The notes under the pieces were generated by a model, which was not told where the DNA came from, did not search any database, and saw only the letters and a program-made list of their open reading frames with translations. A stretch of 64,000 nucleotides of DNA from Burkholderia sp. WSM2232 (GTDB lineage: Bacteria > Pseudomonadota > Gammaproteobacteria > Burkholderiales > Burkholderiaceae), in NCBI RefSeq assembly GCF_000472545.1, contig NZ_AWZV01000010.1:124001-188000 (forward strand), in the 5' to 3' direction. The position numbers and the translations under genes are program-made. Position 1 is the first letter of the stretch; each line of letters opens with the position of its first letter. Below are positions 53,107-62,084 of this stretch, one piece after another.

Positions 53107-54147
53107 TTATTCGAAAACAGCACGTACCGCTTCCATCGCTATCGCCGGCGCTAACCGGTACCCTGACCCATTCGCCGCCCCTGCGAAGACGAGATTTCCC
53201 GTGACACCGACAGGTGCGATGATGGGTTCCCCGCTCGGGCTGTAGGCGTCGACGAACACCCGGCCCGCGCACACGTTGCGACCCAATGGCCCTGCATAAC
53301 GGTCCAGCCACTGCTGCGCCTCCGCCATCTCGGCGTTTGTCAGGACGCAACTACGGCTATCATCTGGCGAGACGTTCCATTGGTTGCACGTATAGCTGAA
53401 CAGCCAGTGACCGCGGTACGGGAAAGGCACCATAAATACATCGTCGATGGGAAAAAGAATCGGGACTGCCATGTCTGGCGATCCATCAAGATGTAGTGCG
53501 ACAACCTTTTTGCTACGAATTTCAAGGGGTTTCGTGTAATCACGGAACACACCGGCATTTGCCCATGGACCAGGACATAGAACAGCTTTATCCGCCTGGA
53601 GATTCTTGCCCGTTGATAGTTGAATCTGAACGCCGTCGCGTCGCTCGTGGATAGCGTCAACATTGACACTCTCCAGAATGGATATGCGCCTCCTCAGCCT
53701 TTGCGCTAGCATTTGAACCAGCGCAGAGACATTCGCTACTTGACAACCGGGCATACGCCAAACCTTAAAGCCATCAGGAATACTAACCACTTTCACGTCG
53801 ACATCCTGTCTCACCGAATGTTCCTCAAGCCCAATACATCGCTGCATCACCTCTAAGGCATCCTTGGATGCTGCAGCAACAAAAAAATTTACCGCGTAGA
53901 TTGGGAGTTCGCTATCGCTCCTGACTAGGGCGGAGTAGTAGTCGGCACTTTCGACACTCATCTTCCGCACATGTGAACTACGTCCGACCGGGAAGTGCAC
54001 TCCTGCTGAGAACCTCGACGCTCCTGACCCAACGAGGGACCTATCGACCAGCGTGACATGGCATGTCGGGTCGGCTTCTAGGAGACGGTGCGCGGTCATA
54101 CATCCCACGATCCCCCCGCCAATAACGGCTATACGGTTCTGCGACAT
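53107..54147 (-). CDS. FAD-dependent oxidoreductase, D-amino-acid oxidase (DAO) family
   Basis: 346 residues. The FAD dinucleotide fold reads RIAVIGGGIVGCMTAHRLLE at the N-terminus, followed by GSGASRFSAG, VANVSALVQMLAQRL, KAVLCPGPWAN and VFAGAANGSGYRLAPAI at the C-terminal FAD contact. In s56-p1 and triacsin pathways a DAO-type enzyme cleaves the hydrazine-linked lysine adduct to free hydrazinoacetate. I infer the same role. AAGGAG precedes the ATG at 54147, three bases after the upstream stop. Confidence 0.88.
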   Translation of the reverse strand: MSQNRIAVIGGGIVGCMTAHRLLEADPTCHVTLVDRSLVGSGASRFSAGVHFPVGRSSHVRKMSVESADYYSALVRSDSELPIYAVNFFVAAASKDALEVMQRCIGLEEHSVRQDVDVKVVSIPDGFKVWRMPGCQVANVSALVQMLAQRLRRRISILESVNVDAIHERRDGVQIQLSTGKNLQADKAVLCPGPWANAGVFRDYTKPLEIRSKKVVALHLDGSPDMAVPILFPIDDVFMVPFPYRGHWLFSYTCNQWNVSPDDSRSCVLTNAEMAEAQQWLDRYAGPLGRNVCAGRVFVDAYSPSGEPIIAPVGVTGNLVFAGAANGSGYRLAPAIAMEAVRAVFE

Positions 54148-54149
54148 TT

Positions 54150-55445
54150 TCAAGCTCCTTGCAGGTCTCGATGACATTGATGCAGATCACTTGGCTTATG
54201 CCAATCAATGAGCGAATGTGTGCCGATGGGAAGTCGGTCGGCGGTATTCATCATTCTGTTGATCACCGTCTGCCCACGCCATGCGTTCAAACTTAGATTC
54301 GGATCTGCAAGTCCCCGCTGGCTGCGGGCTCCGTTTAGCAGAAAGATATGGCGATTAGTGGGACCATCCCACTGCGCACCGAAATACCGATCGATCTTGA
54401 TCTCGTCCCCACTACGTTCCAGTCGGTGCGCCAAGGCCCCCAAGAACGACATGTCGGCAGGTTTGAAACCTGTTGCCCATATCACTACATCGGCCGAATA
54501 ACGCTCGGGCGCGCCGTCGTGAAGCCGCACTGTCCACAATGTCCACCCCCGTGAAGCAGGCTCGATGTTCTGCGCCTCACGGTACGGTAGCAGCTCCACA
54601 TTCAGTTCGGACTGCTCAATATGACGTAGCGAATAAATGCGTTGATAGATGTTGCGCAGTGTTTGTTCCGATATACCGTCACTGGACAAAACATTTCTAT
54701 TGAGAAACGACCGTCTGAAGTCAGGCGATTGTTGATAGAAGAACTCTGAATGTGAAGGGGTATAATATTCGTTGGTGAAAGGTGAGTCATCAATAGGGTA
54801 GAAATTTTCCCGCCGCGACACCCACTTGACACTTGCAGGCGCATCGTCTTGATTCATGCGTAACAATGCAAGAAGCGCTTCCGCGCCAGATTGACCGCCA
54901 CCGACAACTATCACGCGTTTCCCCGAAACGGTACGAATGTTATCCGCGATCTCGCTAACATGAAACTGCCCGGGAGAATTACTGGCGAACGATGGGAGCT
55001 TGGGTGTTGTACCGACTCCGATGACAACGTGTTCCGATGTTACGCGATTCCGCGTTGTGTTAACGACGAATTTGTTGTCGACAAACGAGATGTCTATAAC
55101 AGCCTCACCAAATACGACATTTTCGTTTGTCTGGGCGGCCCACCGGAGGTACGTTGCGAACTCCCTCCTTAGTAAGCTCTCGAAACGTGCATTCAAGAAC
55201 TGGTAGAGGCGCCCATGCTCGTGAAGGTACGAAATGAACGAGAAGCGGTTCGTTGGATCTGCTAGTGTCACCAAATCCTTGAATAGCGAGACTTGCAGCG
55301 TCACATCTTCTAGCATCATGCCATCATGCCAATTAAACTCTGGCTTACTGTCAAAGAAGACATTAGTGACTGGCGACTTGTAAAGCAAGGATGCGACGCT
55401 CAAGTTGGAAGGCCCGCAACCCACACCCACACAGTTGAAGTGCAT
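54150..55445 (-). CDS. L-lysine/L-ornithine N-monooxygenase family (SidA/IucD-like)
   Basis: 431 residues. FAD motif VGVGCGPSNLSVASLLY (residues 6-22), DSKPEFNWHDGMMLEDVTLQ and SFISYLHEHGRLYQFLNAR, NADPH motif VIVVGGGQSGAEALLALL (about 180) and the ATG-F/Y motif VIWATGFKPADM (about 323) identify an N-hydroxylating flavin monooxygenase. It should make N6-hydroxylysine (or N5-hydroxyornithine). No siderophore NRPS or NIS synthetase is present; the cupin-MetRS gene two genes downstream points to hydrazine formation. ATG 55445 is chosen; a TTG at 55493 is possible. Confidence 0.92.
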   Translation of the reverse strand: MHFNCVGVGCGPSNLSVASLLYKSPVTNVFFDSKPEFNWHDGMMLEDVTLQVSLFKDLVTLADPTNRFSFISYLHEHGRLYQFLNARFESLLRREFATYLRWAAQTNENVVFGEAVIDISFVDNKFVVNTTRNRVTSEHVVIGVGTTPKLPSFASNSPGQFHVSEIADNIRTVSGKRVIVVGGGQSGAEALLALLRMNQDDAPASVKWVSRRENFYPIDDSPFTNEYYTPSHSEFFYQQSPDFRRSFLNRNVLSSDGISEQTLRNIYQRIYSLRHIEQSELNVELLPYREAQNIEPASRGWTLWTVRLHDGAPERYSADVVIWATGFKPADMSFLGALAHRLERSGDEIKIDRYFGAQWDGPTNRHIFLLNGARSQRGLADPNLSLNAWRGQTVINRMMNTADRLPIGTHSLIDWHKPSDLHQCHRDLQGA

Positions 55446-55522
55446 AACGATTGGTCCAATATGTTTGCGTGTACAAGCATCGAACTGATGCAAGCAATGC
55501 TACGCCAATATGTATCGGCGTT

Positions 55523-56410
55523 TTACCCGACTGCGGTGGGATTGTCCGCCTTCGACTCTGCCGCCCTATGCATCGCCGAATAGATGCCGCTCAATGCGAT
55601 AAGCGCCATGCCGACGATTGCCAAACCGCGTGGCACACTGTCAAAAAAGATGTAGCCGAATAAGCCAGACCAAATAAGAATCGTATATTCGAGAACCGCG
55701 AAGGTGGATATTCGACTGCGCTGATAGGCGATGGAAAAGATCCAGTTGGCAGTCGCGCCACACACTCCCATGCACAGGAATATGACTAGATCACCCACGG
55801 GAGGAGAGCGCCAACTGGCGACGGTCGAAATTCCCGAGGCCACTAGCATCACTACATTTGTCGAGAATGCGATTGTAAGCGGGGCATGGCGGGACGATAG
55901 CTTGCGAGACTGAGCGGCAGACAATGCGTACAAGAATGCAGCGGCGATCCCGATCAAGCTGTATGGGTTGAAGACACTAGAACCGGGTACCCCAACGATC
56001 AGCAAGACGCCCCCGAACCCAACCGCCGTCGATGCTACGCGGCTATTGTCCACCTGCTCGCCAATGGCAACTTTTCCAATAACCACCATAAAAAGTGGCG
56101 CCGCTAGCGACAGGGACGTAGCGGTCGCTAACGGCAAAAATCGAAGACTTAGGAAAAATAGATAAAGCGAGGCAACAACAGTAAGTCCACGCACGAATAA
56201 GCCGGGTGAGAGACTTGCGTGCCGCGCGACCTCTCCGCGATGGGTAAGTACAATCGCTAGTAGAAATAAACAACCAAAGAGAGAGCGGAAGAAGACGATT
56301 TGAGTAGTGGGGTAGCCCGAGCTGAGAAACTTTGCGAGGGCGTCCATCACGGCGAACAGGAAGACGCCGATGGCGTATAACGAGGCTATTTGCCGCAAAG
56401 AAATAATCAT
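55523..56410 (-). CDS. EamA/DMT-family permease, putative product exporter
   Basis: 295 residues with ten hydrophobic helices in two EamA repeats (YAIGVFLFAVMDALAKFLSS, ATATSLSLAAPLFMVVIGKV, and in the second half ANWIFSIAYQRSRISTFAVL, EYTILIWSGLFGYIFFD). Inner membrane, likely export of the cluster product or a precursor. It overlaps the GNAT gene by four bases. Confidence 0.88.
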   Translation of the reverse strand: MIISLRQIASLYAIGVFLFAVMDALAKFLSSGYPTTQIVFFRSLFGCLFLLAIVLTHRGEVARHASLSPGLFVRGLTVVASLYLFFLSLRFLPLATATSLSLAAPLFMVVIGKVAIGEQVDNSRVASTAVGFGGVLLIVGVPGSSVFNPYSLIGIAAAFLYALSAAQSRKLSSRHAPLTIAFSTNVVMLVASGISTVASWRSPPVGDLVIFLCMGVCGATANWIFSIAYQRSRISTFAVLEYTILIWSGLFGYIFFDSVPRGLAIVGMALIALSGIYSAMHRAAESKADNPTAVG

Positions 56411-57054
56411 GACCTATCGCCACTCTTTCCGCTCGTGACACGTTGACGGAGTTGTGACAGAACCGGGCCCCACGATATGTTTATGCCTCGTTTTCGGGCT
56501 TCCTCAATTTCCGGCGATCCACAACCAACGCGGGCAGCAAGCGTGGCAACGTTGGCCGGACGGCTAACGTAGAACCGACAACAGCACTGCTCATCAATGA
56601 CGCTCATGGCGCAGTCACGACACGTCGCTTTCACAGCATCGTGTGGCCGAGGCCAGTCCGAGAAGCCCAAAAGCTCAAGGTTCCTTCTTGCGAATGAGCT
56701 CGTTGCCTTAGTAGCCGAAACAACAGAGCAGTTTTGCCCACAGGTGGAGATAATCATCAGCGCGCGCGCATAGTGCATGAGCCGCTGAATCCCTAAACCC
56801 CTTAACGTCGGAGCCACGAAACAGCTGCGCGTCTCCGCGAGTTCGCCATCAAGCAAGACCTCAAAGCCGCTGAACGCATGTATTTGACCGGAGCTATCAA
56901 AGATGCCCACGGCCGACTGATTGGCAACTTGCAGTGAGACAACACTGTCAAGATCGCCTACGAAGTTTGTCTTCTCGTTGCTGGCTATTGCGCCAATGAA
57001 GAGCCGCAGCATTGGAAGGCTATCGTTCTGAAGCGCATCGACCGTAAGTTCCAT
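56407..57054 (-). CDS. GNAT-like acyltransferase of the biosynthetic cluster
   Basis: 215 residues. SCFVAPTLRGLGIQRLMHYA resembles the GNAT acyl-CoA loop and TSSFARRNLELLGFSDWPRP the final beta-strand region; the N-terminal GNAT strands are weaker. The C-terminal part is cysteine-rich (CRDCAMSVIDEQCCCRFYV). In triacsin biosynthesis a GNAT protein acylates hydrazinoacetate, so N-acylation of the hydrazine is the leading guess. The ATG overlaps the ligase stop by one base. Confidence 0.7.
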   Translation of the reverse strand: MELTVDALQNDSLPMLRLFIGAIASNEKTNFVGDLDSVVSLQVANQSAVGIFDSSGQIHAFSGFEVLLDGELAETRSCFVAPTLRGLGIQRLMHYARALMIISTCGQNCSVVSATKATSSFARRNLELLGFSDWPRPHDAVKATCRDCAMSVIDEQCCCRFYVSRPANVATLAARVGCGSPEIEEARKRGINISWGPVLSQLRQRVTSGKSGDRS

Positions 57055-58856
57055 TACGACTCCATGTTCAAAGCCGTCGGATAAATACTGCGCTCGCCAA
57101 TAATCAGAGCTTGTTGTTCAATCGTCGGCGCGAGAAATAGCTCACGAGGAGAAAGACGCACATTAATATTCCTGTGAATCTCGTCACTAACGCCTCTCGC
57201 CAATATCACATCGGCGCCCGCCAAGAATAGGTTCGCCGTTACATGAAGCGAACCGACACGCAGCCAGTCGCACCATATATCGTGCAGCAGCTGCTCGGTC
57301 GGACCACTGGGTGATCGTGCGCCCTCATCGGGAATGCACGAACAAAATTTAGCCACGTCCTTACGGACGATCTTTCCCATATGATTTTTGGGAAGCTCGG
57401 CGACTAAGTAGAGATGTGATGGCACCTTGTAAAGGCTGACTTGTTCAGCAAGCCTTCTCCTCACTTGCGTCACGTCAAACGTCGCAGCGGTTTCCACTAC
57501 GAGCGCTGCAGCCACGTCCTCCCCGAGAGTAGGGTGGGCGATCGCAAATGTCACTGCCTCTAAAACGCCGACGTGTTTTCTCAGGTGAGCGTCAACTTCG
57601 GTCGGTACTACCTGATTGCCCCCTCGTTTGATTACCTCTTTCAGCCGGTGGGTGATGTAAAGATATCCGTCAGAGTCCAGGTAGCCACCGTCTCCAGTAC
57701 GCAACCAACCATCGTGGAAGGCGTTCGACTGATCACCGGCGGTTGAGTACTGCGTGATGACGCTGGGGCCACGAACGACGACTTCGCCGACTTCGCCCGC
57801 GCGGGCATCGACCATCTTCGCATCGAGCACACGTATCTCCGCGCCAACGGGCTGTCCTACGGAACCGACCTTGCGTTTGCCGGGTGGCAGGGGATTCGAA
57901 GCGATCAGCGACGACGACTCTGTCAAACCGTACGTCTCAATCAAAGGCGCTCCGTAGGCATCCTCGAGACGTTGGATAACATCGAAGGGCATCGGCGCGG
58001 AAGAAGAACGCACAAATCGGAGAGCGTTTGACGAAGCTGGCATTTTGCTTCCCCGCGCGTCAAGTTGCCGTAAAATTGCCAGATGCATTGTCGGAGCTGC
58101 AGTGATCCACGTCGGCGAGAGCCGCCCCACATAGTCGATGGTTGCATTGGCGTCAAACGATCTCACACAAACTACAGACGAGCCACCAATCAATGACGCG
58201 ACGCTCGCGCTTAGCAGACCGTGCACATGAAACATCGGCATCAGATTGAGACATCGATCTTTCGGCCCCAACGAGAACATCGTCGCGATCGCTTGCGTGC
58301 TCGCAAGAATATTAGAGTGAGTTAACTCGACGACCTTGGGCTTCCCGGTGGACCCTGACGTTTTCATTAGCAAGGCGGTATCGAGAGGCTCTGGTTCGTA
58401 CGCATCGGTGAAACTGGGCAACGCGTACATGTGCGGCGAGTCAATCTTTGAAACTATCGATTCAGACGACATCTGGATGAATTGGATTCCGAGGTCGACA
58501 GCCGCCGCTGCGATCGACGCATCGCAGTCCATTCCTACGATCACATCAAGTCCCATTTGCGTGATGTCGCTCTCAATTTCCGCGGGGCGCGCACTTGGAT
58601 TTAAAGGGGCGCACGCACCAAGAGAACTAATGGCAAGAAAACCAGCCAATCCCTGCCATCCGCGCGGCGCGACAAGGCCAACACGACTTCTTGGGGATAT
58701 GGCTTCTTCCAATAGCAGTTGGCGGAGGCGTGCTACAAGCGCTGCAAGTCCCTCATACGACAGGACAATCTCTCCGGGCACGATTATGGCGGTTGCCGTG
58801 CGTTGTGCAGGGAACCACATATCGATAAGCTGCTTTAAAGTACGGAAAGGAATCAT
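57054..58856 (-). CDS. Acyl-AMP ligase (ANL superfamily) with degenerate carrier domain
   Basis: 600 residues. Adenylation motifs: LLMKTSGSTGKPKVVELTH, YGLTESSSLIASNPLPPG, TGDGGYLDSDGYLYITHRLK and the A10 lysine in LPKNHMGKIVRKDV. Residues about 520-600 look like a peptidyl/acyl carrier domain (LLHDIWCDWLRVG, VTANLFLAGADVILARGVSD), but the phosphopantetheine serine of the G-x-D-S motif is Val (GADV, about 547), so it should not be loaded. The ligase may act on a free acid or on a partner carrier. Gap to the sulfotransferase gene is 84 bases. Confidence 0.88.
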   Translation of the reverse strand: MIPFRTLKQLIDMWFPAQRTATAIIVPGEIVLSYEGLAALVARLRQLLLEEAISPRSRVGLVAPRGWQGLAGFLAISSLGACAPLNPSARPAEIESDITQMGLDVIVGMDCDASIAAAAVDLGIQFIQMSSESIVSKIDSPHMYALPSFTDAYEPEPLDTALLMKTSGSTGKPKVVELTHSNILASTQAIATMFSLGPKDRCLNLMPMFHVHGLLSASVASLIGGSSVVCVRSFDANATIDYVGRLSPTWITAAPTMHLAILRQLDARGSKMPASSNALRFVRSSSAPMPFDVIQRLEDAYGAPLIETYGLTESSSLIASNPLPPGKRKVGSVGQPVGAEIRVLDAKMVDARAGEVGEVVVRGPSVITQYSTAGDQSNAFHDGWLRTGDGGYLDSDGYLYITHRLKEVIKRGGNQVVPTEVDAHLRKHVGVLEAVTFAIAHPTLGEDVAAALVVETAATFDVTQVRRRLAEQVSLYKVPSHLYLVAELPKNHMGKIVRKDVAKFCSCIPDEGARSPSGPTEQLLHDIWCDWLRVGSLHVTANLFLAGADVILARGVSDEIHRNINVRLSPRELFLAPTIEQQALIIGERSIYPTALNMES

Positions 58857-58940
58857 CGTCAGTTGTCGAGGTAATGAGACAGTGAACCGCCAGCGTACCA
58901 GTGAATGCCCGACTGGCGGTTGTAGATATTTCTACGCTCG

Positions 58941-59918
58941 TTACGCCAGTTCTCCGACACGGACGCTTTGCTCGTCCAGACCAAGCGTCTGGCAACATAG
59001 TGCAAAGTGCCGCTCATATACATCAGTTACCATTTGCGGAATCAAGGCGGCCAAATCGGCCGACGCCCGCAGTAGCTCCCGCTCCTTATATACGTAGCGC
59101 TCTTCAGTTCCATGAAGACCGGGGACAACGAACGGCGGCGGTTCAACCGGGAACCTGACTTTCGCATGTTCGGAGTTGAGTGCTCCCCGCGCACCCCAAT
59201 TATCTATAACATCATTTGTGAATCGTTGACCAATGCCTAGCGCTTGGAAGAGCGCAGGAATGGCGACGTCGGGCTGTTTCGACGCTTCATAGACGTAGTA
59301 AAGAGTATCCACTCCGTTGCGAACCGCGTAGCTCTCAACGCGGACCGCGTTCAGCGCGGACGATGAATAGTTGAGTGCCAAGCGCTCGATATCCAACTTG
59401 CTAGACCATTTATTAATCCAAGAATCTAGGGAGCGCACCGGCTCGCGATCGACTATAATAAGTTTCAGCTTTTTTGCGGGATAACCGGACTTGAGTAGTA
59501 TCTCAATCGGGTTATACAGACATTCAGCCAATAGATACGGCCCAGCCATCTCTTTTGCAAATACCGGCGAAACGGGATTAGGAAGCGACCAAGGTTCCCC
59601 AACGCTCCCATAGGCAATATGTCGGAGAACCGTTTTTACGGGTTGATAATAGGCGTCAAGTCCCGCCATACCAAACAAATTGGTGAGTGCGGTTGAGCCA
59701 ACCCTGCACTTGCCCCACGCAATAAACGCTTCCGGGAAATCTGATTCGCGCATTTTGGCAAAGCCTTTAGATAAGGTCGCGATGCACTGATCAGTGAACT
59801 GCTGGAGCGTCAATTCTGCGTTCTGATATTTTCCGTCACTATTCAACTTTTCACTGTAGATGGCGTCGTTATCCGCAAGGATCAGATCCGCAATGCGCGT
59901 CATGAGATTTTGAGACAT
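58941..59918 (-). CDS. PAPS-dependent sulfotransferase-like protein
   Basis: 325 residues. The 5'-phosphosulfate-binding loop reads AWGKCRVGSTALTNLFG (about 73) and the 3'-phosphate-binding segment reads LIIVDREPVRSLDSW (about 159), in the order expected for Sulfotransfer_1/3 enzymes. Cytosolic. It is the first gene of the operon, with AAGGGGA before the ATG at 59918. Because APS kinase and PAP phosphatase genes close the same operon, the product is probably O- or N-sulfated. Confidence 0.82.
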   Translation of the reverse strand: MSQNLMTRIADLILADNDAIYSEKLNSDGKYQNAELTLQQFTDQCIATLSKGFAKMRESDFPEAFIAWGKCRVGSTALTNLFGMAGLDAYYQPVKTVLRHIAYGSVGEPWSLPNPVSPVFAKEMAGPYLLAECLYNPIEILLKSGYPAKKLKLIIVDREPVRSLDSWINKWSSKLDIERLALNYSSSALNAVRVESYAVRNGVDTLYYVYEASKQPDVAIPALFQALGIGQRFTNDVIDNWGARGALNSEHAKVRFPVEPPPFVVPGLHGTEERYVYKERELLRASADLAALIPQMVTDVYERHFALCCQTLGLDEQSVRVGELA

Positions 59919-59934
59919 GCAGCAATCCCCTTTT

Positions 59935-59950
59935 GGACACCAGGGTGTCC
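59935..59950. promoter_or_regulatory. Palindrome in the leader of the biosynthetic operon
   Basis: GGACACC (59935-59941) and GGTGTCC (59944-59950) are perfect inverted repeats two bases apart, 16 bases upstream of the first ATG. It could be a regulator site, or a leader hairpin close to the ribosome site. A/T-rich DNA follows further upstream, where the promoter should be. No clear -35/-10 pair was identified. Confidence 0.5.
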
Positions 59951-61031
59951 ACAGAATATTAATTGATGTTTTTCTATCTAACTCGCGGTCGAAAGCAACT
60001 GCGCTCGACGCGCCGGTTGTGACCGCCAATACCAAAGCGGGCGCGCATCCGCGTCGTTCTGGCTCAACCGCTAGCCGGACAGGATGAATAACAGGATTAT
60101 GAAACTGTTCTCCGTGAGCCCATGCAAATGATGTCCGACAGCACGGAATTCGTCAACAAAATTTTTAGTGTGCTTATTAAATGGAAATAGGTATGCCTTA
60201 TGAATAAGATTACAAAGTAATAATACGAATGAAACAGGAACACATGAGAAGACCGCATTTTCCGTGGCGAAAGTAAATTGTAAATCTATTCCCAATAGTT
60301 GCGCTGGAAATACGCGAGCGGCGGCGTTGCAAACATGGCAACGCAGGAGTTGCTTTTAACTCTCCACACTATCTGCCTCTGCACAGGTCGTGCGCGCAGT
60401 CTCGGTTCACATTCCCGGCGCGCGTTGTGTCAATTGCGGCACACCAACCTGCATCAATCCAACGCTGCGATCGCATAACGTGGGGCAATGGCGGAAGACG
60501 CGATACCGGTTGTGGCTATCAGGCGAACGGCGGACGCCGAAACAATACGGCAGGGACGTTCGACAAGGGTCAGCAGGTTGAGGAAAGCGTCCAACGGTCT
60601 CGCGCTAGCGGATGCGTGAACTAGCGCGGATCAAACATTAGTCGAAGGCGAACGGGAACAGAGCAAGCTCTGTGTTGCGGCGTACATTTGCCAATCCAGT
60701 GTCATGGCGGCGAGCGGCAGTTTTTGACCGGGGCGATGGTCTGCTAAGGGGCCAGTTCCAAGGACGATGCTTGGCGTGATAACGGCGGTCTCCATGAGGT
60801 CTCCTGTCTAGCGATGTTGAGCAGAGCCTAGCCAAACCAATTTCCGCAGGAAAGACAAGATTTGCTAGCGGGTAAATATAGAAAGTTGTCACGGAAGACG
60901 CGTCGGAGCGCCATTGGAAACGCCGCGCTAATAGTGCAATTTCGGTCAGACACGCTGATGCTTCGTGCCATTGATCATTCACCGCGAGAATAGATAACAT
61001 TCCTAGATGAGGGCAGCTTGCTGGAGGGCAC
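59951..61031. other. A/T-rich, gene-less stretch upstream of the biosynthetic operon
   Basis: About 1.1 kb without a supported gene. 60080-60310 is clearly richer in A/T than the rest of the window. A 74-residue minus-strand frame there (60071-60295) has hydrophobic stretches but no ribosome site. 60400-60800 is mosaic G/C-rich DNA. Confidence 0.5.
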
Positions 61032-61902
61032 ATGAAGACGCATCAGTTGAAGGCCTTCCTCGCCGTGGTCGAACATCGCAGCATCCGCGGCGCGGCGCGC
61101 GCCTTGCAGCTCACGCAGCCGGCCATCACTCGCGTGATGCGCGAACTCGAAGGTGAGTTCGGGGTTCCACTCATTGCGCGTAGCGCGCGTGGCATCGAAC
61201 TGACCCAGTACGGTCAGCTGTTCGAATCTCGTGCGCGGCTGCTGTTGCAGGAAATGCGTAGAACGAGAGAGGAACTCGACCGGCTGAAGAGCGGCAAAGA
61301 AGTGTCGCTCGTACTGGCCATCAGCCCCACGGTCGCCTTGACCGTGTTTCCAGCCGCACTGGACCGTTTCAGCGCCGATCTGCCCGCCGCGACAGTCAAT
61401 CTGTTCGAGAGCAGTCCCACGCCGGGACTGAACGATCTCCGCAGCGGCCAGCTCGATCTGTTCGTCACGCACCTGCTAGATGACGAGACCTACGGCCGGA
61501 GCGATGAGTTCGCTCTCGCGACTTTGTTCCCGCTTGGCTGAACTGCTCGGTGAGCGTTGGTGCATCCAGTCCTACGGAGATCGAGGGTCGGCGCTCGTCC
61601 AGTCGATCTTTGACCAGAATGGCCTCGCCCGGCCCGCGCGCATAATGTCATGCGAAGCCTTCGCCGCCGTACTGGGACTCGCCAGAAGTACCGACACGCT
61701 ATGCGTGATGACGCGACCGCTCTTCGACGTGCTTGCGCCCGCGCACGGGCTCGTCGCATTGGATATCGAAGAACGGCTGCCATCGATCACGGTGGCGGTC
61801 GTATGGCGCAAGAGCGCGATGTCGCTGCCCGCGGTCGATCATCTGGTGAACTGCCTAAAGCGCGCTTCCACGCAAATCGGACTCGCGCCGGCAGAGGTCT
61901 GA
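61032..61902 (+). pseudogene. LysR-family regulator, broken by deletion and frameshift
   Basis: The N-terminal winged helix is normal (LKAFLAVVEHRSIRGAARAL, QLTQPAITRVMRELEGEFGV), with GGAGGGCAC before the ATG. The effector domain runs to FALATLFPL and then stops (61541). From about 61537 the next frame continues LAELLGERWCIQSYGDRGSA to 61902. The usual link of about 20 residues between the two is missing, so a small deletion changed the frame at 61531-61537. It lies 1.1 kb from the biosynthetic operon and may once have been its regulator or belong to flanking DNA. Confidence 0.85.
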
Positions 61903-62084
61903 CTACGACTGATCTGCCGTTCTGGACGGTTGAGAATGAATGTCGGCTATCTGGACGCTTGCGGGTTACTCGTGTCTGTCCGGTTCTTACTAAAGAATTC
62001 GAAAGCGTTGACGATAAGCAGATGATCGCGCCGTCCACAGCTGCGCGCCACGCTTCTTCGCGAACGACAAGAACACATGGAGCC

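Noticed and set aside
54150..55445. Siderophore (hydroxamate) cluster reading of the N-hydroxylase
   Set aside because: No NRPS, NIS synthetase, formyl/acyl-hydroxyornithine module or TonB receptor is present, while the cupin-MetRS fusion points to hydrazine chemistry.
60071..60295. 74-codon minus-strand frame with hydrophobic stretches
   Set aside because: A/T-rich spacer DNA, no ribosome binding site, no recognisable pattern; too weak to list as a gene.
61650..62084. N-terminal extension of the 515-residue unknown protein
   Set aside because: It overlaps the LysR remnant in another frame. The ATG at 62085 has GGAG and starts a sensible sequence.
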